A stretch of 64,000 bases of DNA from Sulfodiicoccus acidiphilus (GTDB lineage Archaea > Thermoproteota > Thermoprotei_A > Sulfolobales > Sulfolobaceae). The stretch covers positions 868,001-932,000 of the forward strand of contig NZ_AP018553.1 in assembly GCF_003967175.1 (NCBI RefSeq), written 5' to 3'. Below, in pieces: positions 40,179-49,210 of the stretch; within the stretch, counting starts at the first letter, position 1, and every line of letters starts with the position of its first letter. The notes under the pieces were generated by a model. That model saw only the letters and a list, made by a program, of their open reading frames with translations, made no database searches and was not told the DNA's origin. Position numbers and translations under genes: made by a program.

Positions 40179-42706
40179 ATGAGGAGGCAGTTGATAGCCT
40201 GGGTGGTGATCCTAGTGCTTGCTACCTTACCGGCGCTCAACACCCCAAGCAGGTTAGTCTACACCGATTCTCCTTTCCTTTCCAGGAGCTTTCCTAGTCA
40301 AGAGGCCCAAGAGCTCCTCAAAGAGGACTTCCCGTCCTTCTATCCGAACTACTCTACTCTTTACGTGATCTTCGTAGGAGGGAACTTGACTGAGGATGGT
40401 GCTAGACTAGCCCAAGCAGCGAGGTACCTCTACAGGCCCATCCTCCTTTCACCTCCTCAAATCCAATACGAAGAGAACGAGACGGCATACAGGTTAGCCG
40501 AGACCATCGTTGAACCCCAGGTGAAGAACTTGACTACGTTTTACCTCGCGGTTCACGAACTCTACCTCAAACTCAACCAGAGTAGGACGGAGTTCATGCG
40601 GAATCTGAGTGTTATACTCGATCATGCGAACCAAACTTTCACCTTAGCGAGGGAGTTGGACGGTGGACCCAACTACACCGCTGCTTATAATTCTCTATCT
40701 AGGGAATTGAACGGTACTCAACTCATCCTCCTGAAAATGATGTACGGCAACCTGACTAAGTACGGCAACGTGGAGTCGGCGGCCGCCCACATTGGAGCCT
40801 CATACTTCAAGGAGCCTGTAATAGCGAAGCTTGGATTCTCAAACTTCTCTAACGCCTCCAAGGTGGCCTCGCTCTTACCCAACTCCTACTTATACCAGCT
40901 CAACTCCACCGAAACCTACGCCTCGGCAATAGGTGACGCCCTAGGAATTCCGGTAAACTCGACGTTCATGGTGAACCCTTCCCTGGTCCAGGTTTACGTC
41001 ATAAGAGACGTCCTAGGTAACTTCCTCCCTCCTACGCCAAAACCTAAATATATGGATTACCTGTTATTCGCGGTCGAGGTTCCCCCAACGAGAGCCTGGC
41101 AGATGTGGAGCTCTTCTCCTCTCACCTCAACAATGCATACGTCACGGGTCACCTCCCCATATACGCGGAGTCGGCCTTCGCGACCAGCTCGGAGCTTGAG
41201 ATAGTGGACCTTATAACTATTCTAGCAGTTGTCCTCCTCCTTACTCTGCTGTTGAGGGCAGTAGTCCCGATTCTCACCCTGGTGATTACTGCCGGTTCCG
41301 CCCTAGACTTGGCCTACGGACTGACCTACGTCTCTTCCCTACTGGGGTACAGGATGTACTACATATCAGGTTTCGTGGTGGCCCCTATAGTGTTCGGACT
41401 CACAGTGGACTACTCCATGCTCCTACTCTACAGGTACTTCGAGGGACTGAGGACGGCTGAGGGCTCGCTCGATAGGGCACTCAGGAGCTCTAGGAGGACG
41501 GTTTACATGAGCGGGATATCAGTTACCTTGGGGTTCTCTTCGTTCCTCCTCACCCCCTCTCCGCTCCTGAGGAACATAGGCCTCTCGCTCATCATCGCGG
41601 CGGCCAGCTCAGTTGCAGCCTCCACCACGTTCTACCCCTCTCTGCTCTCCATCGTAAATCCAAGGACCATGGCATTCCCTCGACGCGAGTTGCCCGATCC
41701 CGACGACGTAAGACAGAGCTACCTAGAGGCCGCGTCCACCTTCGCGGTCAGAAAGAAGTGGCTAGTCGTAGGACTCATGATTGCCTTAACCGCAGGCTCC
41801 CTCCTCGTCTTGGTTACCCACCCAACTAACCTCAGCGTGGGGGAGATCCTCCCGTCAGGCTCAGGCGCAGTCAAGGGTGAGGCGATACTCTCTTCCATGT
41901 ACAACTACAGCCAGCTATACGCTATAACATCCTCGCAGGAACAGACGAAGGCCCTAACGAAGGCCCTCCTGGAGGAGGGGGCGTGGGTCTACGGCCCTTA
42001 CTCTCTGGGGAGGGGTCTCCTCAGCCGGCCACTGACTGGACCGTTCTACAGGGATGGGCACTACCTTGTGGAAGCCATAGTACCTGGGGCCGTGTTCTCT
42101 AATGAGGCCATACAGGCCACAGCTAGGGTGACTGGACTCGGGTTGGTGGGTGGCTCCAACGCTCAGAGGCTGGACATAGTGAACAACACGGTCTTCAGTT
42201 ACTTTCACTACACTCTACCCATCACCGTGGTCCTCATATTGGCGTACCTGTTCGTCGCGATGGGCTCGGCGATTACACCTCCCAGACTGGCTGCCACGGT
42301 GTTGGTGAGTAGCTTAGCTGGAGTAGCAACAGTGGAGCTGATCTTCGGCTCGGTCTACTGGCTCTCCCCACTAATAGTGTTTGCCCTAATGTTTTCGCTC
42401 GGAATAGACTACGACGTCTTCCTGGTGAGCAGAATTATGGAAGAGGAAGGAGGAGACGAGGAAGTGCGAGTGATCAGGGCCGTGAAGTCCACTGGGTTAG
42501 TCATAACTGCGGCTGGACTTGTCCTAGGAGTCGCCTTTTTCTCCTTAACTACAGCCAACATGCGGTTCCTCGAAGAGATAGGGGTGGGGGTAGGTGTGTC
42601 GGTCTTGGTCGACACCTTCGTAGTTAGAACAGTTTTCGTCCCAGCGGTGATGGCCATCCTCAAGGAACTGAACTGGTGGCCCAAAAAGAGGGTTAAGCCT
42701 TCTTGA
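40179..42706 (+). CDS. MMPL/RND-type membrane transporter, interrupted by an apparent frameshift
   Basis: Starts [20 protein letters not shown] (first transmembrane helix), then a large external loop rich in N-glycosylation-type NxS/T sites. A second frame from 41105 has five further helices, a second external loop, and a repeat of the membrane domain ([17 protein letters not shown] versus [17 protein letters not shown], the paired Asp motifs of MMPL). The 5' frame drifts after FAVEVPP. One extra C in 41082-41086 gives [17 protein letters not shown] and a protein of about 842 residues. Export of a lipid or hydrophobic compound driven by protons is the usual role. Confidence 0.85.
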
Positions 42707-43313
42707 CGGGGAATTCGAACTCCTGATGTCCGTCCTTGTACAGCTTCGCCACTATGACGCTAGTCCCAGTGAAAGAGTCCCTCTTTATTGCAGAAGTTAT
42801 GGCTCTCCTGGCCAAGTCCACAGCTTGGTCCAATTCCATCTCCTCGCTGTACTCGTCCTCCAGGAGACCTATGGCAACGGGTGAACCCGATCCAGTAGCA
42901 ACGAACTTCTCTTCTGTCATGTCTCCTAGGTAGTCCAAGTTGTACAACTTCGGAGCATCGTCGTAGCCGCCTATGAGGAACTGCACAACGTAAGGGAAAT
43001 ATTTGGAACTGGAGAGGATGTTTGCTACGTAAGTTGACATGGCCTTTATTGTAGTGGGCCTACCAATCAAGGAGTTATACCTGTACACGTTACTGAGCAC
43101 GTTGTAAAGGAACTGAATATCAGCCACACTCCCCGCCGTGGTAACGGCGAGCTTATCAGTAACGTAGAGGACCTTCCTGACGTTCTTGTGGGCCACGTAA
43201 AACCCCGCACTGGCCCTCCTATCCGCGGCCAAAACAACACCGTCCTTAGTTCGCAGGCCTACCGTTGTTGTTCCCTTCAGGGTCTTTATCTTCATTTCGT
43301 CAGGTCTTTCCAT
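42693..43313 (-). CDS. psmB: Proteasome beta subunit
   Basis: 206 residues. A short propeptide ends at Gly before [20 protein letters not shown], making Thr the N-terminal nucleophile after self-cleavage, with the conserved Asp (Asp17) and Lys33 equivalents in LRTKDGVV and AADRRAS. It is an active-type subunit. [15 protein letters not shown] is the usual late motif. The minus-strand TATA GAGTTTATAGC near 43336 supports a leaderless ATG. It is tail-to-tail with the MMPL transporter gene, overlapping by 14 nt. Cdc48 at the left of the window is a likely functional partner. Confidence 0.95.
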   Translation of the reverse strand: MERPDEMKIKTLKGTTTVGLRTKDGVVLAADRRASAGFYVAHKNVRKVLYVTDKLAVTTAGSVADIQFLYNVLSNVYRYNSLIGRPTTIKAMSTYVANILSSSKYFPYVVQFLIGGYDDAPKLYNLDYLGDMTEEKFVATGSGSPVAIGLLEDEYSEEMELDQAVDLARRAITSAIKRDSFTGTSVIVAKLYKDGHQEFEFPVKKA

Positions 43314-43406
43314 GACTTCTCAACAACACAGAGAGCTATAAACTCTTCTAAGGTGTCCTTGTATACCCTCAACACTTTTAAGAACCTGTGTGAAGAGAAG
43401 GATTGT

Positions 43407-43495
43407 GCCGCGGTAGTATAGTCCGGTCAAGCCTTGCGCCGAAAGTATACGGGCCTTTCGAGCCCGTGACCCGGGTTCAAATCCCGGCCGCGGCA
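43407..43495 (+). tRNA. tRNA-Glu (TTC) with a short D-arm intron
   Basis: Acceptor arms GCCGCGG and CCGCGGC with discriminator A; T arm CCGGG-TTCAAAT-CCCGG. Anticodon stem CGGGC/GCCCG with loop CTTTCGA gives anticodon TTC. The D arm is 14 bases too long: removing CCTTGCGCCGAAAG (43432-43445, ends ambiguous by a few bases) restores a normal Glu D arm of G-T-A-T pairing with G-T-A-T via G-U pairs. CCA is not encoded. No other anticodon-loop intron. Confidence 0.9.
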
Positions 43496-43961
43496 TTTCT
43501 CTCGCGATGAGCTGCAAGGGCTCTTCGTTGGTGAAGCGCTGAAACCGGTTCCAGACAACAGAGACTAATAATTGATAAACGATAATCTGCTAAGACTAAA
43601 TAAGGATAATAAATATCGTGATTGATTAGAAACCTAGTGACCGCACTTACTCTTGTGTTTTGGAACGGATTGCCGCGCTGGACTTCACGATCCTAAAAGA
43701 CAAGGCCGTTAAGGAGTCACCTCCATATTCTTATATGGTCTTAAGTGTTGTATAAGCCCTAGTCACAACTTCGCCTTGCGAAGTAAGTAGAAAGGGACAA
43801 GGAATGCCTCAAATTCCATTACAACAGGAAGTTCCTAAATTTCTACTCTTAGAACATGTCATTTACAACCATAGCTTAACGTTATATTCTAAAATTTGCA
43901 ATCTATCCCGGCCTCCACAGAGTAGATTTCCGTACATGAATTGGTCCTTTTTACCACCAAC
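43496..43961. other. AT-rich intergenic region between tRNA-Glu and mcm
   Basis: 466 bases with no convincing gene. It has inverted repeats ACGATA/TATCGT (43579-43584 and 43614-43619) and CCATAT-TCTT-ATATGG (43723-43738). It is AT-richer than its surroundings. No recognisable origin-recognition box was found. It may be mcm trailer sequence, an unrecognised small RNA, or nothing functional. Confidence 0.4.
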
Positions 43962-46015
43962 TTAGACCTTCCTGTAACACTCGGTCCTCACTTCTATCAC
44001 TAGACCAGACTTCCTCATTTCACTTAATATCTTCTCCACTGCGGCTTTGTCTATACCGTATCCTCTAGCTTCCTCTATCACCTCGCTTAGCTTAGCGCAC
44101 TCAGTCTCTTCGGCTAGAGCATCCACGATCTCACTAACTTTAGCCATCCTGTCGCGAGCGGTCTTGGGTCTTCCGGTCATTATAGTGTCTATATCTAACC
44201 TCCCCGACTCGACGTCTATCCCTACGGCCTCCAGAAATATCCTCATTATGTTGATTGCCCTCTCCGCATCCTCCCTCTCCGCGGTCTGTTTCAGGGCCAT
44301 CCTGGCGTAGGCCTCTGTCATCCTTATCAGGGCCTCGAGTTGCCTAGGAGTGATCAATATTGGACTGTCTGAGCTCTCAGCACTCTTCTTCCTCATCTCC
44401 ACGAAGAAGTCAAGCAATAGTTGTCTAGCTTCCGCAGACAGCACAGGCCTTACGTTCTTCCTTGCGAACGCGATGTATTTCTTGAGGACGTCTATCTGAA
44501 TCGGTTGACCGTAGCTGCTCTCCGAATGCATGTCCAAGATGTGAGAGGCGAGCAGTTGGTCCCCCTCCCCAGGCTTGTCCCTTAAGATGAATATTAGATC
44601 GAACCTGGAAAGGATGGTAGACGGCAAGTTTATGTTGTCGGCCACTCCCCTCTCTGGGATGTAGCGACCGAACTTGGGGTTTCCAGCGGATATGACGGTG
44701 GTTCTTGCGTTTAACTTGGCCACTATTCCAGCCTTGGCTATAGAGACGGTCTGCTGTTCCATGGCCTCGTGTATAGAGACCCTGTCCTCCTCCCTCATCT
44801 TGTCTATTTCGTCTATTACCGCGACCCCCCCGTCCGCTAACACCAGCGCTCCAGCCTCGAGGTAGTAGTCCCCGCTATTCTTGTCTCTCACTACCGCGGC
44901 GGTGAGTCCAGCCGCCGTTGCTCCCTTACCTGTAGTGTATACAGACCGAGGGGCCGTTCTATATGCGAACTGAAGCATCTGGGACTTGGCCGTACCTGGA
45001 TCTCCAACTATGAGTAAGTGTATATCCCCCTTTACCCTAGTTCCGTCGGGCAGGACCTTAGGGACTCCTCCGAAAAGCGAGAGGGCTATCCCTCCTTTAT
45101 CTCCCAGTGACCATAGATGGAGGGAGCTATGGAGGAAATGATCCTTTCCCTTATCCAGGGGTCCTGGGCCAATTCCCTCAACTTGAGCTCGTCCTCCTCC
45201 GAGATCCTGACCTCGTCTAACGCCTTCTCTGACAACTCTATACTATTGGCCCTCATGTACAAATCGAAGACTGCCCTAGCACCCCTCTTCATGGATCCCT
45301 CCTGTTGAAGCTCAAGTATTCCCACCAGCTTCACTCTGTCTCCTGGCCTCACGGAGTCCACCAGATCGTCCTCTACTACCACCGCCAGTTGCCTTGGGAG
45401 CTGCCCAGCCGGGATCTCCTCTGGTCTCTCCTGAAGGATCACCCTCTGCCAGTCCGTCAGCTCCGACTTCTCAGGTATGAGTTTCATCTGACCTGGTTTC
45501 TCACAAACTGGGCAAACTGTAGGGAGTTCCACGTAGTCTCCCATTTCCTCGTCCACCGGCCACACGAATTCGGCCATGCAGGAGGGATCGTTGTGCCTGA
45601 ACGTACCTCTAATCATCCTCTCCTTGACTGGTGTAGACCTCACTAGTATGCCCTCCACGGCTATGAGCTTGTTCAGATCGTCGCTCCTAAGTTTCCTGAG
45701 CTCCACCGAGTTAGGGACGTTAGTTACCCTAACGTGAACTCGAGGAACCTCTTGGGAGAACTGCGGTTCGAGCTGGGATATCGTAGCCATGAGCGCCTTC
45801 TCCATCAGTGGCAACACCTCCTTAGGTCTGTTCACTAGGAGGGTCGCCAGCTCCCTATCGAAGAGTAATAGATCGACGAAGTCGACAGAGAGGCTCCTAC
45901 CCCTCTTAGCGACGATCTCACTCACTCTTGGGAGGTATTTGGACTTCCCCCTCTCATCTTTCCAATCACCCAAAAACTCCCTGAACAGTTCCTCAACGTT
46001 AAGCTCTCTCTCCAA
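43962..46015 (-). CDS. mcm: Replicative helicase MCM, interrupted by an apparent frameshift
   Basis: The first 309 residues (45086-46015) form the N-terminal domain with a zinc site (DPSCMAEFVW ... CPVCEKPGQ) and OB fold, ending IYGHWEIKEG. The AAA+ part follows in another frame: ALSLFGGVPKVLPDG, Walker A VGDPGTAKSQ, Walker B GGVAVIDEIDK, the arginine finger in STILSRFDLIFILRD, and a C-terminal winged helix. One extra G at 45090-45092 gives EGGIALSLFGG and about 684 residues, the normal Sulfolobales length. The 5' end overlaps gins23 by 17 nt. It unwinds DNA 3'-5' as part of the CMG-like complex. Confidence 0.93.
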
Positions 46016-46517
46016 TCAACTCACCATAGTACAGGTTTACCAGCTCACGTATTTCCGAAAAGAGAAGCAGTTCCTCGTCCGTCATTCCTTGAACAATTGA
46101 GGGATCTTGCACCCCCAGGAAAGCCAAGTTCATTATTTTCCTTAGTCTCAAAGTCACCAGCTCCCTGGCCACGGACTCGGCCTTCTTAGACACGTCAGGC
46201 TGGCCCTTTAGTTCGTTGAGGAGTTCCCTCACTCTAGCGTAGAAGTCCCTGTGTAGTGGAACTAGAGACGCGGGCTTGCTGGCGCTCTGAGTCTCCTGAA
46301 AGAGGACCCTGTTGAGCTCCTGTAGGGTCAGCCTCTGAGTCGGCTTGAGGATCTGAGTTACTCCCGTAAGCCACCTGGGAACTTCTCCTTCCTTACCTCG
46401 CTGCAACGACACTGAACCCTCGATTAGTTGCCAAGGGCCTACATCCTCTTCGGCAGTGACCTTTACTCGCTGAAGTTTCCTAGCGGCCTTTAACGCCCTA
46501 AATTTAGCCCGCTGCAC
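45999..46517 (-). CDS. GINS complex subunit Gins23
   Basis: 172 residues from GTG 46517; the frame is open further but would run into the divergent gene. A small N-terminal B-type domain (VGPWQLIEGSVSLQRGKEGE, VPRWLTG) is followed by a helical A domain (DFYARVRELLNELKG, RELVTLRLRKIMNLAF). The B-A order marks the Psf2/Psf3-like subunit. A TATA-like CTTAATTTG near 46544 (minus) fits a leaderless GTG. Immediately upstream of mcm with overlap, as in Sulfolobus, so helicase and GINS are made together. Confidence 0.85.
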   Translation of the reverse strand: MQRAKFRALKAARKLQRVKVTAEEDVGPWQLIEGSVSLQRGKEGEVPRWLTGVTQILKPTQRLTLQELNRVLFQETQSASKPASLVPLHRDFYARVRELLNELKGQPDVSKKAESVARELVTLRLRKIMNLAFLGVQDPSIVQGMTDEELLLFSEIRELVNLYYGELIGERA

Positions 46518-46552
46518 AGGCCATATATTGGCACAATCACAAATTAAGCGAT

Positions 46553-47044
46553 GTGCCCGAGCCCAAGCTACTCGCAACAACGTTGGCCGGTAAGTCGTCC
46601 AGGTGTGTGAGGGAGGTGCTGAATTCCATTATGCCTAGGGACCCAGAGGTCGAGGTGACCGAGGTCTGTCAAAACGTGTTGGTGGTGCGTTCCAACCTCC
46701 TACCCAACGAGGTCTACGGGACGCTTAGGGCGGCTCCACCTTCATGTCTAGCTAGGGCATATCCAGTTCACACTTTGGCTCCGCTGAACGAAGTCGAGGC
46801 GATTAGGGCAAGTCTAGAGTTGGTTGGGAAGTATCAAGGTACGTTTTTAGTAGATTGTGTGAACAGAGGAGCGAAGGTTGACTGCAGGCAAGTGGAAATG
46901 GGGATAGGTATGATGTTGGGCGGAAGAGTGAGCTACGGGAACCCAGACTGGGTATTGACTGTGAACTGTGCCGACATGTGTTATATCTCGGTACTTAGGA
47001 GGGGACAGGAAAAGTTTCGGTCTAGCCTCCCGATGTCCATATAA
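46553..47044 (+). CDS. THUMP-domain protein
   Basis: 163 residues from GTG. It begins KLLATTLAGKSSRCVREVLN and continues with CQNVLVVRSNLLPNEVYGTL, then VGKYQGTFLVDCVNRG and a typical THUMP end NPDWVLTVNCADMCYISVL. THUMP domains bind the tRNA acceptor arm and usually guide a modification enzyme. A stand-alone archaeal THUMP protein (Tan1-like) helps N4-acetylcytidine formation in tRNA. TATA CCATATATTG at 46521-46530 gives a leaderless start. cdc6-2 follows 25 bases later. Confidence 0.85.
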   Translation: MPEPKLLATTLAGKSSRCVREVLNSIMPRDPEVEVTEVCQNVLVVRSNLLPNEVYGTLRAAPPSCLARAYPVHTLAPLNEVEAIRASLELVGKYQGTFLVDCVNRGAKVDCRQVEMGIGMMLGGRVSYGNPDWVLTVNCADMCYISVLRRGQEKFRSSLPMSI

Positions 47045-47069
47045 GGGAAAAGACAGGAATTATAAAGCA

Positions 47070-48310
47070 ATGGAGGAGTCTTCACAATCACCGAGGGACA
47101 TACTCAGCGAGTCAGCCAGCGGGCTGTCGGTCTTCAAGGATAGGAGCAAGCTCTCCCCAGATCATGTGCCAAGTAGGCTTCCATTCAGGGAACAGAAGCT
47201 GAGGGAACTGGGGGTGAGTTTCAAGGGACTAATAGAATCCCCAGGGTCCTCTTCAATGAGGGCCCTCATAGTGGGTAAGACTGGCACGGGGAAGACTGTG
47301 ACGGCCAGGGTGTTCGGAAGGGAGTTCAGGGAATTAGCTAGAAGCCGCGACGTGAAGCTGGAGTACGTTCACGTGAACTGTTACAGACAGAGGACCCTCT
47401 ACATGATCACCTCCGAGATCGCGGGTACCCTAAGACTCCCAATACCGATGAGAGGTTTCTCGTCCCAGGAGGTATTCAGGGCAATAAACGATTATCTTGA
47501 GAAAAGGAACATGCATCTGATAATAACGTTAGACGAGTTCGACTATCTGATAAACAGCGCTCCTCTGGGGAAGTTTACTTCCTTGTCAGACTTTACGATG
47601 AGATAGCGGCTTCGGTGAAGAGAATAAACTACATCTTCATCGTGAGGGACTGGAGCACGGTCAACGTGTTGGATAAGTCCTTAAGAGACCACGTGGTGAG
47701 GAACGTGGTAGAGTTCAAGCCCTACACAGCGTCCGAACTCTACGCTATATTGGAGGACAGGACCAAGGAGGCCTTCCACGAAGGCACTGTTCCTCCTGAA
47801 GCCCTGGAGTTGATCTCCGAGATGCATGGTTATGATAAGGGGGGAATGGGGAACGCGAGGCTGGCGATAGAGGTACTCGAGCTGGCGGGCGACATAGCAG
47901 ATAAGGGAGGACACCAAATGATAACGCGAGAGATAGTTAGGGAAGCCAATGCTAGGGCCAACCCAGAGTCCACGGTGGTGAGCGAGAGCATCTCCTCCCT
48001 CGAACTGCACGAACTGATAACCCTCTACGCGGTGGTCAAACTCTCGGAGTCGAGAAGGGGGGAGTACTTCACAATGGGGGAGGTAGAGGAGGAGTACGCT
48101 TCGGTATGTAGAAGCGTAGGAGAGGAGCCAAGGAAACACACTCAGTTCTACGAGTACGTTAGAAAGATGAGACTGATGGGAATACTCGACACTAAGCAGA
48201 GTGGGAGAGGCATGAGAGGCAGAACTACACTAGTCGCGCTCAACGTCCCCCACTCCAAGGAACTGAAAATGGCGATAGAGTCGAGAATGGGATTGGCGTC
48301 TAGGCCTTGA
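47070..48310 (+). CDS. cdc6-2: Orc1/Cdc6 family protein (Cdc6-2 type), interrupted by an apparent frameshift
   Basis: AAA+ initiator/regulator. ATG 47070 (MEESSQSPRDILSES) is preferred to longer frames reaching into the THUMP gene. Walker A LIVGKTGTGKTVTARVF; Walker B LIITLDEFDYLI; then the frame is lost after SAPLGKFTS. One extra G at 47567-47570 gives APLGEVYFLVRLYDEIAAS and joins the lid and C-terminal winged helix (47615-48310), for about 413 residues. Location beside gins23-mcm matches the cdc6-2 locus of Sulfolobus, where this paralog is thought to act as a negative or stress-related factor. No origin boxes were recognised nearby. Confidence 0.9.
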
Positions 48311-48552
48311 GCCTCTCAGTTAGATTGAAACTGCTCATGGTGCTTTCAGAGGTAGGCGAGGTAAACATAACCAGGTTACTGAGACTAACGGGCCTGAGAT
48401 ATGACGTTTTGGAGAGAAACTTGAAGTATCTAGAGGAGAAAAGGTACGTGGAAGTCACGAGACTGGGGAGAAGTAGAATAGTGAGACTTAACTTCTCCAA
48501 CCCACAGGTGATCGTAATAAGGGATCTGCTGGAAGAACTGTCAGAGCTGTGA
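48307..48552 (+). CDS. Small winged-helix DNA-binding protein
   Basis: 81 residues: LKLLMVLSEVGEVNITRLLR as helices 1-2, LTGLRYDVLERNLKYLEEK as the recognition helix region, and the wing YVEVTRLGRSRIVRLN. Compact MarR/ArsR-like winged HTH with no sensor domain. The TTG start overlaps the cdc6-2 stop (TTGA), so it is translated with it. Its target is unknown; autoregulation of the cdc6-2 operon is a guess. Confidence 0.75.
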   Translation: MSLSVRLKLLMVLSEVGEVNITRLLRLTGLRYDVLERNLKYLEEKRYVEVTRLGRSRIVRLNFSNPQVIVIRDLLEELSEL

Positions 48553-48716
48553 ACCGAATAAAGGTGATCGACGGCGAGAAAGCTTCATACTGGGCGGCTA
48601 TCCCTAGAGGTGGTCTAGTACGTAAGGAATGTTATCCTCTTAATCTCCACGGGGTAAAGGGGCTCTGTATGCCGTGGCGAGCCCGTTTTCGATCCATAGG
48701 CGTTACTTCCACTTAA
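48549..48716 (+). CDS. Possible small protein overlapping the winged-helix gene
   Basis: A 55-residue frame starting with GTG that overlaps the preceding stop as GTGA, reading MNRIKVIDGEKASYWAAIPR and continuing with a basic tail. It matches no family I know. The stop-start overlap is the only evidence; composition is not distinctive and there is no membrane or metal motif. It could be chance. Confidence 0.25.
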   Translation: MNRIKVIDGEKASYWAAIPRGGLVRKECYPLNLHGVKGLCMPWRARFRSIGVTST

Positions 48717-48772
48717 TAACTAGGCCTCCTCATTTGGAAACGAAAGGGGAAAGGAAATTGAAAGGGGCCAAG

Positions 48773-49210
48773 ATGGTGGACGTGTCCTCGAAGGAGTCCG
48801 TTGTAAGAGAAGCTGTAGCAGAAGGTAAGGTTAGGCTGAAGAGGGAAACAATACGAAAGATATTGGAAGGCAAAGTGGAAAAAGGGGACGTTATAGAGGT
48901 TAGTAGGGTTGCTGGGATAATGGCTGCCAAGAGGACCGCTGAGTTCCTTCCATTATGTCATCCCATTCCTCTCACATCTGTCGAGGTCGAAGTTAAGTGT
49001 GAGGAGGAATTCGTCAAAGCTATCTGCACTGTAAAGACAACTTACAAAACTGGAGTAGAAATGGATGCGCTCACTTGCGTCACCTCGACGCTTCTAACCG
49101 TGTGGGATATGGTGAAGAAACACGAAAAGGACGAGAATGGACAGTACCCAGTCACTGAGCTGACAGAGGTGAGAGTAGTGAGGAAGGTCAAAGAGACCAC
49201 AAAGTCTTAA
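48773..49210 (+). CDS. moaC: Cyclic pyranopterin monophosphate synthase
   Basis: 145 residues from ATG 48773 (MVDVSSKESVVREAVAEG); longer starts upstream are possible but the family begins here. Catalytic elements: AEFLPLCHPIPLTSVEVEV, TVKTTYKTGVEMDALTCV with the conserved Lys, Glu and Asp, and LTVWDMVKKHEKDENGQYP near the end. It turns MoaA's cyclo-GTP into cPMP. The 3' end overlaps the convergent rfcL gene by 23 nt. moaA lies 27 kb away. Confidence 0.92.
   Translation: MVDVSSKESVVREAVAEGKVRLKRETIRKILEGKVEKGDVIEVSRVAGIMAAKRTAEFLPLCHPIPLTSVEVEVKCEEEFVKAICTVKTTYKTGVEMDALTCVTSTLLTVWDMVKKHEKDENGQYPVTELTEVRVVRKVKETTKS

Noticed and set aside
43501-43545. C/D-box-like pattern GCGATGA ... CTGA after tRNA-Glu
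   Set aside because: Spacing between boxes is too short, D' and C' boxes are poor and no rRNA complementarity was seen.
47040-47075. Replication origin next to cdc6-2
   Set aside because: The gap before the gene is only about 25 bases with no origin-recognition boxes; Sulfolobus cdc6-2 loci are not origins either.
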